From positions 1-64,000 of the forward strand of contig NZ_ALXE01000027.1 of assembly GCF_000295955.2 (NCBI RefSeq): DNA of 64,000 bases. Direction: 5' to 3'. Below the pieces are notes generated by a model, which did no database searches, had not been told where the DNA came from, and saw only the letters and a program-made list of their open reading frames with translations. Position numbers and translations under genes: made by a program. Shown here in pieces: positions 18,957 to 28,590 of this stretch. Position 1 is the first letter of the stretch. Each line of letters begins with the position of its first letter. Source of the stretch: Pantoea sp. A4 (GTDB lineage Bacteria; Pseudomonadota; Gammaproteobacteria; Enterobacterales; Enterobacteriaceae).

Positions 18957-20897
18957 TTAAACAGGTCGGATACTCTCTTCATCCAGATCAGCATCGAAGA
19001 AACGCTGCAAGGTTTGAATATGGGTATCACTCATAATGGACTGACGCGCCTGCGCCAGTTTTTCTTCATAAATGGCCTGACGCCACTCCAGCGGCGTTAA
19101 CACCGCCGGATTATCATCTTCAATCACCGTCAGTTCAACTGCCTGACTGGCGGCGTTACTCAATGCGGTTGCCAGAACCTGCTGCGCCGACGCTGAATTC
19201 AGGTGACGCTGGCTGGAACGCAGATGCAGCGTCACTGCGGATTCGCTCTGCTCTTTCCAGGCATTGAGCGCCAACTGCTGTACCAGCTTCGGCAGGGGCA
19301 GCGTGGCGATTTCAGCCGCCCAGGCATCGCGCTGTTGGGCTTCTTCCGCCAGGCGCGCGGCAAGCTCGGGCGTTTTCTCATGCTCCAGCGCTGAACGCAA
19401 GGCTTTTGGCGTTGCGACGGGCTCAGCTTTCACTTCTGTGATCGTCTGCGCTTTCCAGCGGTATGCTTCTTTTTTGCTGTTTTCTGCCTCAGGCGCTTTG
19501 CGCTGGGGCTGACTACGTTCGGTCACTGAAGCCAGACGCTCCAGCGCTGAACTGGCCGGCCGCGCAGAAGGCGCTGCCGGCTCACTCTTTTTTGCTTTGT
19601 TCGCTCCCTGGCGCTGCAACTGGCTCCTGGCCTGTAGCAGTTGGCTGGTGCTGTCGGACAATTTAGGTTCCGGGGGCCGGTTTTCAACCACCGGAGGCGC
19701 CACGGCTACCGGCGCTGACGCGGCCTGCGGTGGCACTGGCGTGGCGTTTACCGTAGCAGATTGCACCTGCACCGGCGTTGGTGCGGGACTGGCTGGCGCG
19801 GCTATGGGTGCGGCTGGATGAAAAGCCAAGGCACGCAGCAGCGTCATTTCCACGCCCATACGCCTGTCAGGTGCCAGCGGCAGATCTTTGCGGCCCATTA
19901 ACAGCGTCTGGTAATACAGTTGTAAATCCTGTGGCGGGATCTGACGCGACAGCTCGCGCAGATGCTGGGCATCATGTTCGCCCATATCATCCAGGCTGGA
20001 AGGCAGTAATTGCGCCATCGCCAGGTGATGCAGCAAGCGCAGCATTTCCACTAACAGCGCATCCCACTCCACGCCGCGTGATGCCGCCTGCGCCAGCAGG
20101 GCCATCACTTGTTCACCGCTGCCAGCCATTAATGCTTCAACTAACGCTAACGGTTGTTCATCGTCCAGCGTGCCTAGCATCTGGCTGACGCCTTCGCTGC
20201 TGATACTGCCCTGCCCCATGGCAATCGCCTGATCGGTCAGACTTAAGGCATCACGCATACTGCCATCTGCCGCACGCGCCAACAGTTGCAGCGCACGCGG
20301 TTCGCTACTGACCTGCTCCTGTTCCAGAATATAGGTCAGCTGCTGGCGAATCTGTTCCGGCTCTAACGCTTTGAGATGAAACTGTAAGCAGCGCGATAAA
20401 ATGGTGACCGGCAGTTTTTGCGGATCGGTAGTGGCGAGTAAGAACTTAACGTGTGCCGGAGGCTCTTCCAGCGTCTTTAACAGCGCGTTAAAGCTGTGAC
20501 GCGAGAGCATATGGACTTCATCGATCAAATAGACTTTGAAGCGGCCGCGTGCGGGAGCGTACTGCACGTTGTCCAGCAGATCGCGGGTATCTTCTACTTT
20601 GGTGCGTGATGCGGCATCAATCTCAATCAGATCAACAAAACGCCCCTGTTCGATCTCTCGACAGGCACTGCACTGACCGCAAGGGGTGGCAGTGATACCC
20701 GTTTCGCAGTTCAGCCCTTTCGCCAGCAAACGGGCGATGGAGGTTTTCCCTACGCCGCGCGTACCAGAAAAGAGATAGGCGTGATGAATGCGCCCCAGAG
20801 TCAGCCCGTTGGCCAGCGCCTTCAGCACATGTTCCTGGCCGACTACATCGGCAAAAGCCTGAGGGCGCCATTTTCGCGCAAGTACCTGATAGCTCAT
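18957..20897 (-). CDS. dnaX: DNA polymerase III tau (and gamma) subunit
   Basis: A 646-residue clamp-loader subunit. The N-terminal AAA+ module has Walker A in SGTRGVGKTS, a zinc site (CETGITATPCGQCSAC), Walker B LIDEVHML and sensor 1 region LLATTDPQKLP. A Pro/Ala-rich linker leads to the tau-specific C-terminal domains that bind DnaB and the polymerase core. The internal frameshift signal predicts gamma of 438 residues (see separate entry). Length matches E. coli tau (643). It heads the dnaX-ybaB-recR cluster. Confidence 0.97.
   Translation of the reverse strand: MSYQVLARKWRPQAFADVVGQEHVLKALANGLTLGRIHHAYLFSGTRGVGKTSIARLLAKGLNCETGITATPCGQCSACREIEQGRFVDLIEIDAASRTKVEDTRDLLDNVQYAPARGRFKVYLIDEVHMLSRHSFNALLKTLEEPPAHVKFLLATTDPQKLPVTILSRCLQFHLKALEPEQIRQQLTYILEQEQVSSEPRALQLLARAADGSMRDALSLTDQAIAMGQGSISSEGVSQMLGTLDDEQPLALVEALMAGSGEQVMALLAQAASRGVEWDALLVEMLRLLHHLAMAQLLPSSLDDMGEHDAQHLRELSRQIPPQDLQLYYQTLLMGRKDLPLAPDRRMGVEMTLLRALAFHPAAPIAAPASPAPTPVQVQSATVNATPVPPQAASAPVAVAPPVVENRPPEPKLSDSTSQLLQARSQLQRQGANKAKKSEPAAPSARPASSALERLASVTERSQPQRKAPEAENSKKEAYRWKAQTITEVKAEPVATPKALRSALEHEKTPELAARLAEEAQQRDAWAAEIATLPLPKLVQQLALNAWKEQSESAVTLHLRSSQRHLNSASAQQVLATALSNAASQAVELTVIEDDNPAVLTPLEWRQAIYEEKLAQARQSIMSDTHIQTLQRFFDADLDEESIRPV
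19555..19609 (-). promoter_or_regulatory. dnaX programmed -1 frameshift signal (gamma subunit)
   Basis: Three elements are in order on the minus strand. An internal Shine-Dalgarno-like AGGGAG (19609-19604) lies ten bases before the slippery A AAA AAG (19593-19587). A strong hairpin follows (GCCGGC-A-GCGC stem, 19581-19555, loop CTTCT). After the slip the ribosome reads GAG then TGA (19584-19582), so gamma ends in Glu after 438 residues. The layout is the same as in E. coli dnaX. Confidence 0.93.
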
Positions 20898-21037
20898 AGG
20901 GTTTCAGTCGCTGGAATAAAGAGTGATAAGGGGCAATACCCCGGAATATCGAGAGGTGTAGTTTAACAGCGACACCGACAGATGCCTACCGGGTTGTCAC
21001 ATTAGACGGCCCCGCACTGCTGCGAGGCCAATATGAC

Positions 21038-21589
21038 TTAGTGGCCTGGGAAGTTGACCAGACTGTAACAATTGATGCCCAGCGCCTGCAGGCGAGCTTC
21101 ACCGCTCAGATCAAACAGGTTAATCACGAATGCAGCATCTTCTACTGTACCGCCCGCGCGGCGAATCAGTTTTACCGTGGCTTCAATGGTGCCGCCAGTC
21201 GCCAACAGATCATCAACCATCAACACCACGTCGCCCGGCACGATGGCATCTTTATGCAGTTCCAGCGCATCAGTGCCGTACTCCAGCTGATACTGTTCCT
21301 GGAATGTTTCACGTGGCAGTTTGCCAGGCTTACGCACCGGTACAAAGCCTACGCCCAGCCCCAGCGCCACAGGAGCACCGAACAAGAAACCACGTGCTTC
21401 TGTTCCCACGACTTTGGTGATGCCTTTGTCGCGATAGCGCTCAACCAGCAGCGCGATAGTCGCGGCATAGGCCACTGGATCTTCCAGCAGGCTGGTTACG
21501 TCACGGAACAGGATGCCCGGCTTCGGGTAATCCGGAATACTTTTGATGCTGTCTTTAATGAAATCAAGCTGCTGCGCAGTTGCGGTCAT
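21038..21589 (-). CDS. apt: Adenine phosphoribosyltransferase
   Basis: A 183-residue cytosolic enzyme that makes AMP from adenine and PRPP in purine salvage. The PRPP-binding motif [14 protein letters not shown] is visible around residues 122-135, with [21 protein letters not shown] before it and LVNFPGH at the C-terminus. I chose the ATG at 21589 because the conserved protein begins [15 protein letters not shown]. The frame stays open 47 codons upstream without family similarity. Length equals E. coli Apt (183). It lies upstream of dnaX as in E. coli. Confidence 0.96.
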   Translation of the reverse strand: MTATAQQLDFIKDSIKSIPDYPKPGILFRDVTSLLEDPVAYAATIALLVERYRDKGITKVVGTEARGFLFGAPVALGLGVGFVPVRKPGKLPRETFQEQYQLEYGTDALELHKDAIVPGDVVLMVDDLLATGGTIEATVKLIRRAGGTVEDAAFVINLFDLSGEARLQALGINCYSLVNFPGH

Positions 21590-21800
21590 GATGTTACGCC
21601 TGGTGAATATTCTGTATCGCGCAGCTTCCATAGCGCTTAAACCTGGTTTCAGGTTAGGCGACAGTTGATTCACTAAGGGAAGCCACGCACGAAGACGCCC
21701 AAATCTAAGCAAACAGGGAGATAATTGCAACCTTATCGCCCCGATAGCGCATTATCATTTATCATAGTGGTGGATTTTGACTGACCCAGGCGAGTAAAAA

Positions 21801-22322
21801 ATGACCATAACATCCGCATTAACGCGACTTCAGGCCGCGATTCAGGCGCTACGTCTGCAAATCGAGCCGGTTGCGGGGGAAACTTGCCGGGTGTCCCGCT
21901 TTGATAAGCAGCTGTTTCCGGGCGATGCCCGGCAGTTAGGCCAGTGCCTGGCGATCCTTGAGCAGAGCTATGCGCGACTGTGCAGTAGCCAGCACGATGA
22001 GCAGCGTCTGTGGCTGGCGGAACGCGTGGCTAATCAAGTTGCCGCCTTACAGCGTGAGCTGGGCAGTCGCCACCTGCGCCCGCAACGCGAACGCGTTCGC
22101 ACCGATCCACAACAGGCAAAGCATGCGGAATACCTCGGCTATCAGCAGCGCTTACAACAGATGATCGATGAGCGGGAAACCCGGCTGGCTCAGGCAGAGA
22201 CCCTGGCGGTGCAACAGCAGCTTAAGCAAGATCTCACCGTGCTGGAACAGCGCATGGGGCGCTGCAAGGCCGCGATCAAACAGGTTTCCTGGGCGCTCGC
22301 TCTGCGGGGGAAAGCGGAATAA
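21801..22322 (+). CDS. priC: Primosomal replication protein N'' (PriC)
   Basis: A 173-residue helical protein for DnaB reloading at stalled forks. The sequence fits PriC throughout: an N-terminal domain with [20 protein letters not shown], a linker rich in Arg and Gln, and a C-terminal helical bundle ([13 protein letters not shown]). E. coli PriC has 175 residues. It is divergent from apt and 59 nt upstream of rsmS, with which it probably forms an operon. In E. coli mscK lies between priC and acrR; here only rsmS intervenes. Confidence 0.92.
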   Translation: MTITSALTRLQAAIQALRLQIEPVAGETCRVSRFDKQLFPGDARQLGQCLAILEQSYARLCSSQHDEQRLWLAERVANQVAALQRELGSRHLRPQRERVRTDPQQAKHAEYLGYQQRLQQMIDERETRLAQAETLAVQQQLKQDLTVLEQRMGRCKAAIKQVSWALALRGKAE

Positions 22323-22381
22323 CCGCTCTCCTCTCTTTTCTATACTGTGATGAACCCTTGAAATGTCCAACAGGAGGAGTG

Positions 22382-22546
22382 ATGTCTCTGGAAAATGCAC
22401 CTGCCGAAGTCAAACTGGCGGTTGATTTGATTATGCTGCTGGAAGAGAACAACTTACCGGCTGAAACCGTGCTGGCAGCGCTGGCGATTGTCCAGCGCGA
22501 CTATGAAAAGAAACGTGAACAGGCAGAAACATCTCAGGGCCGCTGA
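22382..22546 (+). CDS. rsmS: RsmS (YbaM) small protein
   Basis: A 54-residue protein with the conserved sequence start [20 protein letters not shown] followed by [15 protein letters not shown]. coli YbaM/RsmS has 53 residues and is reported as a pleiotropic regulator in Pectobacterium. The ATG at 22382 follows a CAGGAGGAG site; eight upstream codons in frame are not conserved. Its 3' end overlaps the convergent acrR gene by 13 bases. Confidence 0.92.
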   Translation: MSLENAPAEVKLAVDLIMLLEENNLPAETVLAALAIVQRDYEKKREQAETSQGR

Positions 22547-23172
22547 CTGAGCGTTGGGCTGAATCGCAGCATATCAATAAAGGTTTCTACTAATTGTGGC
22601 GCGTCCTCGGCTAAATCAAAGGTCTCGGGCGTAAATAACCAACTTTCCATCATCCCGTTGACGTAGCCGCGCATAATAAGCGCCGCCTGACGGGTATTTA
22701 GCGTTGCGGGCAGTTGACCCGCCTCAATACACTCACGCAAGATTTCTTCAATTTTGTCGTAACATGCCAGCAGTAAAGTCTGTTGAATATGCTGTAGCGC
22801 GGCCATTTCCCCCACAAACTCGCATTTATGGAAAATAATTTCCATTAATGCCCGCCGCTGCGGATCTTTTGCCGTTGCTTCAAAAAGATAAATCAGCATC
22901 GAGCGTAAAACAGAAAGTGGATCACCAGGGTATTTTGTCTGATACTCAAGTTCCACACTATCCAGTCCGGCATCCGTCTCTAGCCAGATGGCGTGTAATA
23001 AATCAGCTTTATTTTTGAAGTGCCAGTAAATCGCGCCCCTTGTGACACCAGCAGCGGCCGCGATCTCTGCCAGTGATGTGGCAGAAACCCCCTGATGAGA
23101 GAAGAGTTCCACGGCAGCATCGAGAATTTGCTGTCGCGTTTCAAGCGCTTGCGCTTTGGTTTTTCGTGCCAT
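22534..23172 (-). CDS. acrR: TetR-family repressor AcrR
   Basis: A 212-residue TetR-type repressor of the acrAB pump. The N-terminal DNA-binding domain ([18 protein letters not shown], then [17 protein letters not shown]) is followed by a ligand-binding helical domain. E. coli AcrR has 215 residues. It is divergent from acrA across 143 bp that contain the full AcrR operator, so autoregulation and acrAB repression are expected. The last 13 bases overlap the convergent rsmS gene. Confidence 0.95.
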   Translation of the reverse strand: MARKTKAQALETRQQILDAAVELFSHQGVSATSLAEIAAAAGVTRGAIYWHFKNKADLLHAIWLETDAGLDSVELEYQTKYPGDPLSVLRSMLIYLFEATAKDPQRRALMEIIFHKCEFVGEMAALQHIQQTLLLACYDKIEEILRECIEAGQLPATLNTRQAALIMRGYVNGMMESWLFTPETFDLAEDAPQLVETFIDMLRFSPTLSQRP

Positions 23173-23201
23173 AGGTGACTTTTTTTACAATCTGGCAAGT
23201 T

Positions 23202-23225
23202 TACATACATTTGTGAATGTATGTA
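23202..23225. promoter_or_regulatory. AcrR operator
   Basis: The 24-bp inverted repeat TACATACA...TGTATGTA lies at 23202-23225 between acrR and acrA. It appears identical to the E. coli AcrR binding site. Confidence 0.93.
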
Positions 23226-23315
23226 CCATAGCATGACCCGTGATATAGCGCAGCAATGGGTTTATCGGTTTGTGATCCATTGATCAATTGATATCGGACA
23301 CTAGAGGTTTATTAT

Positions 23316-24503
23316 ATGAATAAAAACAGAGGATTAGCGCCTCTGGCGGCCGTCCTGATGCTTTCAGGCAGCTTTGTGTTAACAGGATGTGATGGTAGCA
23401 AATCCGAGCAAGCCGCCCAGCAACAGCCACCTGAAGTGGGTGTACTGACCTTAAAAACAGCACCTCTGCAAATGACAACAGAACTGCCTGGCCGTACTTC
23501 CGCGTATCGCGTGGCTGAAGTGCGTCCGCAGGTTTCTGGCATTGTGCTGAAACGTAACTTTGTCGAAGGAAGCGACGTTAAAGCCGGGGAATCGCTGTAT
23601 CAAATTGATCCTGCGACTTATCAGGCCGCTTATGACAGCGCCAAAGGCGATCTGGTCCAGGCTCAGGCGAATGCACGTATCGCTGATTTGACATTAAAGC
23701 GTTATAAGCCGCTGCTGGGTACCAAGTACATCAGTCAGCAGGATTATGATACTGCCGCTGCAACAGCTGCTCAGAATGCTGCTGCGGTACAGGTCGCTCA
23801 GGCAAATGTCGAAACCGCGCGTATTAATCTCGCCTACACCAAAGTGACTTCTCCGATCAGCGGCCGTATTGGCAAGTCTTCGGTGACTGAGGGTGCTCTG
23901 GTGCAGAGTGCACAAACCACCGCGCTGGCCACCGTTCAACAGCTTGATCCTATGTATGTCGATGTGACGCAGTCGAGCGATGACTTCTTACGTCTGAAGG
24001 CAGAGCTGGAATCCGGTCAGTTACAGCAGAACAATGGTAAAGCCAGCGTGACGCTGCTAATGCAAAACGGTTCAACCTACGCGCAGCAAGGTTCACTGGA
24101 GTTCTCGGACGTTACCGTTGATGAAACCACCGGTTCTATCACCCTGCGTGCCGTGTTCCCGAACCCAGGCCATAACCTGTTACCTGGCATGTTTGTTCGT
24201 GCCCGCTTGCAGGAAGGGGTAAACCCAACCGCGCTGCTGGTGCCACAGCAGGCCGTCACTCGTACGCCAACCGGTCAGGCAACGGCGATGGTAGTAGGTG
24301 CGGATAATAAAGTTGAAGTGCGTAACATCGAAGCACCGCAGGCGATTGGCGATAAGTGGCTGGTGACCAGCGGCTTAAAAGCCGGTGACCGCGTGATTAC
24401 CGTGGGTATCCAACGCGCTAAACCAGGTGCGCAGGTAACGCCACAAGAAGTTTCCGACGATGCACAACAGGCCCCCGCGAATTCTGAAAAATCATCGTCT
24501 TAA
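23316..24503 (+). CDS. acrA: Multidrug efflux periplasmic adaptor AcrA
   Basis: A 395-residue membrane fusion lipoprotein that links AcrB to TolC. The signal peptide ends in the lipobox LTGC, with Asp at +2. The lipoyl, alpha-hairpin, beta-barrel and membrane-proximal domains are continuous (VAEVRPQVSGIVLKRNF, then SISGRIGKSSVTEG-like lipoyl half, then LLVPQQAVTR). E. coli AcrA has 397 residues. GAGGT precedes the ATG. acrB follows after 16 nt in the same operon. Expression is repressed by AcrR. Confidence 0.97.
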   Translation: MNKNRGLAPLAAVLMLSGSFVLTGCDGSKSEQAAQQQPPEVGVLTLKTAPLQMTTELPGRTSAYRVAEVRPQVSGIVLKRNFVEGSDVKAGESLYQIDPATYQAAYDSAKGDLVQAQANARIADLTLKRYKPLLGTKYISQQDYDTAAATAAQNAAAVQVAQANVETARINLAYTKVTSPISGRIGKSSVTEGALVQSAQTTALATVQQLDPMYVDVTQSSDDFLRLKAELESGQLQQNNGKASVTLLMQNGSTYAQQGSLEFSDVTVDETTGSITLRAVFPNPGHNLLPGMFVRARLQEGVNPTALLVPQQAVTRTPTGQATAMVVGADNKVEVRNIEAPQAIGDKWLVTSGLKAGDRVITVGIQRAKPGAQVTPQEVSDDAQQAPANSEKSSS

Positions 24504-24519
24504 CAGGAGCCGTTAATAC

Positions 24520-27500
24520 ATGGCTAAGTTCTTTATCGATCGCCCCATCTTTGCATGGGTCATCGCCATCATCATCATGTTGGCAGGTGCGCTATCGATT
24601 CTGAAACTTCCGATTGAGCAATACCCAGAAGTTGCTCCACCGGCGGTTCAGATCCGTGCGACCTACCCAGGTGCTGATGCGAAAACGCTGCAAGACTCGG
24701 TCACTCAGGTGATCGAACAAAATATGAATGGTATCGACGGACTGATGTATATGTCCTCGAACAGTGACTCCTCGGGGACACTGCAGCTGACGCTGACCTT
24801 CCAGTCCGGCACCAACCCGGATATCGCGCAGGTGCAGGTACAGAACAAACTGCAACTGGCGATGCCGCTGCTGCCGCAAGAAGTTCAGCAACAGGGCATT
24901 CAGGTTCAGAAATCCTCCAGCAGCTTCCTGATGGTGGCGGGCTTCGTGAGCGAAGATGGCAGCATGACGCAGAACGATATTGCGGACTATGTGGCCTCGA
25001 ACATTAAAGATCCTATCAGTCGTACCCTTGGGGTGGGCGACACACAGATCTTTGGTGCGCAATACGCGATGCGAATCTGGATGGACCCGCACAAGCTGAA
25101 CAACTATTCACTGACACCGGTGGATGTGATCAGCGCACTGGATACACAGAACGCCCAGGTTGCTGCCGGTCAGTTGGGGGGATCTCCTCCTGCGCCTGGT
25201 CAGCAGTTAAATGCTTCGATCATTGCACAGACCCGTCTGACCTCGACGGCGGAGTTTGGCAACATCCTGCTCAAAGTGAACAGCGACGGTTCGCAAGTTC
25301 GCCTGCGTGATGTGGCAAAGATTGAGCTGGGTGGTGAAAACTACGAGATCATTGCACGGTATAACGGTAAACCGGCTTCTGGTATCGGTATCAAGCTGGC
25401 AACCGGTGCGAATGCGCTGGATACCGCTGCGGCGGTAAAAGCCGAGCTGGCCAAGCTGTCGCCGTTCTTCCCGCACGGGATGAAAGTGGTGTATCCGTAC
25501 GACACCACGCCATTTGTGAAAATTTCGATTTTCGAAGTGGTGAAAACCCTGTTTGAAGCCATCGTGCTGGTGTTCCTCGTGATGTATCTGTTCCTGCAAA
25601 ACTTCCGCGCCACGCTGATCCCAACGATCGCGGTGCCGGTGGTTCTGCTGGGGACGTTTGCCATTATCAGTGCGTTTGGTTATTCGATAAACACCCTGAC
25701 GATGTTCGGGATGGTGCTCGCCATCGGCCTGTTGGTGGATGATGCCATCGTGGTGGTGGAAAACGTCGAGCGTGTCATGGCAGAAGATGGCCTACCGCCG
25801 AAGGAAGCCACGCGCCGTTCGATGGAGCAGATTCAGGGTGCACTGGTCGGTATCGCCCTGGTGCTGTCTGCGGTATTTATCCCGATGGCCTTCTTCGGTG
25901 GCTCCACCGGGGTAATTTACCGTCAGTTCTCGATCACTATCGTTTCAGCGATGGTGCTGTCGGTGCTGGTGGCATTGATTCTGACCCCGGCACTTTGCGC
26001 CACGATCCTGAAGCCGATTGAGAAAGGCAGCCACGGCAAAACCACCGGTTTCTTCGGCTGGTTTAACCGGGTGTTCGATAAGAGCACGAACCACTACGTG
26101 GACAGCGTAGGTCACATCGTTAGCAGCACTGGCCGCTATCTGGTGATCTATCTGGTGATTGTAGTGGGTATGGCATGGCTGTTCCTTAAGCTTCCCTCTT
26201 CCTTCCTGCCGGAAGAAGATCAGGGGCTGCTGTTGGCTCAGGCGCAGTTGCCTGCTGGCGCAACGCAGGAACGTACCCAAAAAGTCCTGGATCAGGTGAC
26301 CAATTACTTCCTGACCAAAGAGAAAGACAACGTTAACTCCGTATTTACCGTTAACGGCTTTGGTTTCGCCGGTCGTGGGCAAAACACCGGTATCGCCTTC
26401 GTCAGCCTGAAGCCTTGGGATGAGCGCAGCAGCGCAGAGTCTAAGGTGCCAGCTATCGCGGGCCGTGCCATGCAGGCACTGGGGCAGATCAAAGATGCGA
26501 TGGTCTTCCCGTTCAACCTGCCAGCCATTATCGAACTGGGTAACGCCACCGGTTTTGACTTTGAGTTGATTGACCAGGGCAACCTCGGTCATGAGAAGTT
26601 GACCGCCGCGCGTAACCAGCTGTTTGGCATGATTGCTCAGCATGGCGATACCCTGGTGGGTGTGCGTCCGAACGGTATGGAAGATACACCGCAGTACAAA
26701 TTGATTATCGATCAGGAGAAAGCACAGGCACTGGGCGTTTCTCTGTCCGATATCAATACCACGCTGGGTGCGGCATGGGGCGGTTCATACGTTAACGACT
26801 TTGTTGACCGTGGCCGTGTGAAGAAGGTGTATGTGATGGGTGAAGCCCACTCCCGTATGCTGCCGGATGACCTGAATAAGTGGTATGTCCGTAACAGCAG
26901 CGGCGAGATGGTTTCGTTTGCTGCCTTCTCTTCCGCGCAGTGGCAGTATGGTTCGCCACGTCTGGAGCGTTATAACGGCTTGCCTTCAATGGAGCTGCTC
27001 GGTCAGGCTGCACCAGGCAAGAGTTCCGGTGAAGCGATGGATCTGATGGAGCAACTGGCGGCGAAGCTGCCTGCGGGGATTGGCTTCGACTGGACTGGTA
27101 TGTCTTATCAGGAACGTCTGTCGGGCAACCAGGCTCCGGCGTTGTATGCGATTTCACTGATTGTCGTGTTCCTGTGTCTGGCAGCGCTGTATGAGAGCTG
27201 GTCGATTCCGTTCTCTGTCATGCTGGTGGTGCCATTGGGTGTTGTAGGTGCGCTGTTGTTCACCACCCTGCGCGGCTTGAGCAATGACGTGTACTTTGTG
27301 GTGGGGCTGTTAACCACCATAGGTCTGTCGGCGAAGAACGCCATTCTGATCGTCGAGTTCGCCAAGGATCTGATGGATAAAGAAGGGAAAGGCCTGGTGG
27401 AAGCCACGCTGGAAGCTTCACGGATGCGTTTACGTCCGATCCTGATGACCTCCCTGGCGTTTATCCTCGGGGTTCTGCCATTGGCCATCAGCACCGGTGC

Positions 27501-27666
27501 CGGTTCCGGCGCACAGAACGCCGTAGGTACTGGCGTAATGGGCGGGATGGTGACCGCTACCGCACTGGCCATTTTCTTCGTGCCTGTGTTCTTTGTGGTG
27601 GTGCGTCGTCGTTTCAGCAAGCAGAAAGGCGAGTTGGAAAAAGGCCATCCGGTCGATCATCACTGA
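24520..27666 (+). CDS. acrB: Multidrug efflux RND transporter AcrB
   Basis: A 1048-residue inner-membrane RND pump, proton-driven, that exports many drugs, bile salts and dyes through AcrA-TolC. Proton-relay residues are present: D407 and D408 in [18 protein letters not shown] and K939 in [13 protein letters not shown] (E. coli K940). The protein begins [17 protein letters not shown]. coli AcrB has 1049 residues. AGGAG precedes the ATG. An intrinsic terminator closes the operon. Confidence 0.98.
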   Translation: MAKFFIDRPIFAWVIAIIIMLAGALSILKLPIEQYPEVAPPAVQIRATYPGADAKTLQDSVTQVIEQNMNGIDGLMYMSSNSDSSGTLQLTLTFQSGTNPDIAQVQVQNKLQLAMPLLPQEVQQQGIQVQKSSSSFLMVAGFVSEDGSMTQNDIADYVASNIKDPISRTLGVGDTQIFGAQYAMRIWMDPHKLNNYSLTPVDVISALDTQNAQVAAGQLGGSPPAPGQQLNASIIAQTRLTSTAEFGNILLKVNSDGSQVRLRDVAKIELGGENYEIIARYNGKPASGIGIKLATGANALDTAAAVKAELAKLSPFFPHGMKVVYPYDTTPFVKISIFEVVKTLFEAIVLVFLVMYLFLQNFRATLIPTIAVPVVLLGTFAIISAFGYSINTLTMFGMVLAIGLLVDDAIVVVENVERVMAEDGLPPKEATRRSMEQIQGALVGIALVLSAVFIPMAFFGGSTGVIYRQFSITIVSAMVLSVLVALILTPALCATILKPIEKGSHGKTTGFFGWFNRVFDKSTNHYVDSVGHIVSSTGRYLVIYLVIVVGMAWLFLKLPSSFLPEEDQGLLLAQAQLPAGATQERTQKVLDQVTNYFLTKEKDNVNSVFTVNGFGFAGRGQNTGIAFVSLKPWDERSSAESKVPAIAGRAMQALGQIKDAMVFPFNLPAIIELGNATGFDFELIDQGNLGHEKLTAARNQLFGMIAQHGDTLVGVRPNGMEDTPQYKLIIDQEKAQALGVSLSDINTTLGAAWGGSYVNDFVDRGRVKKVYVMGEAHSRMLPDDLNKWYVRNSSGEMVSFAAFSSAQWQYGSPRLERYNGLPSMELLGQAAPGKSSGEAMDLMEQLAAKLPAGIGFDWTGMSYQERLSGNQAPALYAISLIVVFLCLAALYESWSIPFSVMLVVPLGVVGALLFTTLRGLSNDVYFVVGLLTTIGLSAKNAILIVEFAKDLMDKEGKGLVEATLEASRMRLRPILMTSLAFILGVLPLAISTGAGSGAQNAVGTGVMGGMVTATALAIFFVPVFFVVVRRRFSKQKGELEKGHPVDHH

Positions 27667-27683
27667 TAGCCCGAAGTTAATCG

Positions 27684-27711
27684 TAAAAAGGTCGCGCAAG
27701 CGGCCTTTTTT
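27684..27711 (+). terminator. acrAB intrinsic terminator
   Basis: AAAAGGTCGC pairs with GCGGCCTTTT around a GCAA loop and runs into six T residues, 17 nt after the acrB stop. Confidence 0.85.
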
Positions 27712-27714
27712 ATT

Positions 27715-27945
27715 GGGCTGGTTTTATGGGCAACGGCTGGTGTTCGTGTGTGCCAGATTGGCACTGTGCGATCGGGTTCGTGTGTTTCAGGTTGGTACGG
27801 TGCGGTCGGTGTTCGTGCGTTCCAGTCGCAGATGGCGGGGAGTGCCGTAAAGACGCCGTGAATCCCTCCCTGGAGGCTCTGCCGCTGCATCCATGCAGCG
27901 GAAGCTTTACTCTACTCCCCACCATCCCCGCCTTCATGTAAGTGG
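27715..27945. repeat. Probable dispersed intergenic repeat element with internal iterations
   Basis: Three copies of a GTTCGTG-initiated unit start at 27742, 27776 and 27811 with a 34-35 bp period; the third is partial. They are followed by a CCTCC/GGAGG dyad near 27866-27875 and a perfect 9-bp hairpin CCGCTGCAT/ATGCAGCGG (27882-27901). Translations of similar intergenic elements with repeated His-Glu-His and Thr-Asn motifs are familiar to me as spurious small proteins in Serratia, Pantoea and related genomes. I therefore call this a dispersed noncoding repeat; copy number cannot be tested inside one window. The rest of the 384-nt gap between acrB and rpmE2 holds the Zur box. Confidence 0.5.
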
Positions 27946-28016
27946 TGTGCCTACCCTCTCCCGCAAACAACATCACAAAACGCAGGGTTGCAATCAAACC
28001 GTAACCCCGGCATAAT

Positions 28017-28031
28017 TGTTATATTATAACA
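28017..28031. promoter_or_regulatory. Zur box upstream of rpmE2-rpmJ2
   Basis: TGTTATATTATAACA is a perfect 15-bp palindrome that matches the enterobacterial Zur core TGTTATANTATAACA. It ends 19 nt before the rpmE2 ATG, a position where Zur would block transcription or initiation when zinc is plentiful. Confidence 0.88.
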
Positions 28032-28050
28032 TTACACAAAGGCATTCGTG

Positions 28051-28305
28051 ATGAAACCAGATATCCATCCCCACTACCGCCCTGTCGTCTTCCATGACAC
28101 CACTGCGGATGAGTACTTCAAAGTAGGGTCCACCATCAAAACTGACCGTACCGTTGAGTTTGAAGGTCAGACCCTGCCATATGTGGCGCTTGACGTCTCA
28201 TCAAAATCCCACGTGTTCTACACCGGGAAACAACGTGAATTCGCCAAAGAAGGCAGCACCGCGCGCTTCAACAAACGCTTCGGCAGCTTCCTCGGTAGTA
28301 AATAA
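28051..28305 (+). CDS. rpmE2: Zinc-independent 50S ribosomal protein L31 type B
   Basis: An 84-residue ribosomal protein, the alternative form of L31 (E. coli YkgM). It begins [17 protein letters not shown] and lacks the CxxC zinc ribbon of the housekeeping L31, the mark of the C-minus paralogue. In known systems it replaces the zinc-containing L31 during zinc starvation and so frees zinc. The ATG at 28051 follows the Zur box closely. A GTG three bases upstream is also in frame. rpmJ2 follows after 14 nt in the same operon. Confidence 0.93.
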   Translation: MKPDIHPHYRPVVFHDTTADEYFKVGSTIKTDRTVEFEGQTLPYVALDVSSKSHVFYTGKQREFAKEGSTARFNKRFGSFLGSK

Positions 28306-28319
28306 CAGGAGAGCAGCAC

Positions 28320-28460
28320 ATGCAGGTCCTCAGTTCACTCAAAGGGGCGAAAACTCGCCACCCAGATTGCAAAGTCGTGCGTCGTAAAGGACGTATCTAC
28401 GTCATTTGTAAGACTAACCCGCGCTTTAAGGCGGTTCAGGGAAGAAAGAAAAAACGTTAG
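28320..28460 (+). CDS. rpmJ2: Zinc-independent 50S ribosomal protein L36 type B
   Basis: A 46-residue L36 paralogue (E. coli YkgO). Visible: [40 protein letters not shown], and a basic tail GRKKKR. The zinc-binding C-x2-C...C-x4-H set of standard L36 is incomplete, as expected for the C-minus form. AGGAG precedes the ATG. It forms a two-gene operon with rpmE2 and is followed by a strong terminator. Confidence 0.93.
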   Translation: MQVLSSLKGAKTRHPDCKVVRRKGRIYVICKTNPRFKAVQGRKKKR

Positions 28461-28477
28461 GATGTGTCGTGAACATT

Positions 28478-28507
28478 GGCCGGGGAAATCCCCGGCCTTT
28501 TTTTTAT
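28478..28507 (+). terminator. rpmE2-rpmJ2 intrinsic terminator
   Basis: GGCCGGGG (28478-28485) pairs with CCCCGGCC (28490-28497) and is followed by eight T residues. Confidence 0.9.
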
Positions 28508-28550
28508 TGCTGAGAAGCCGTTTTGAATTTTTGTTAGAACACCAGGCAAC

Positions 28551-28578
28551 AAAAAAACCTGCCCAGTAGCTGGGCAGG
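28551..28578 (-). terminator. Terminator of the zinc transporter operon
   Basis: CCTGCCCAG (28558-28566) pairs with CTGGGCAGG (28570-28578). The A-run at 28551-28557 gives a U-run on the minus strand, 13 nt after the substrate-binding protein stop. Confidence 0.88.
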
Positions 28579-28590
28579 GATATCACAGTA

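Noticed and set aside
21007..21029. Hairpin after apt as a terminator
   Set aside because: A GGCC...GGCC stem is present but there is no U-run on the apt strand, so termination is not supported.
27660..27997. Overlapping minus-strand frames of 76-95 codons after acrB with repeated His-Glu-His/Thr motifs
   Set aside because: The repeated residues come from the tandem DNA units; the same kind of frame is a known annotation artefact of dispersed intergenic repeats.
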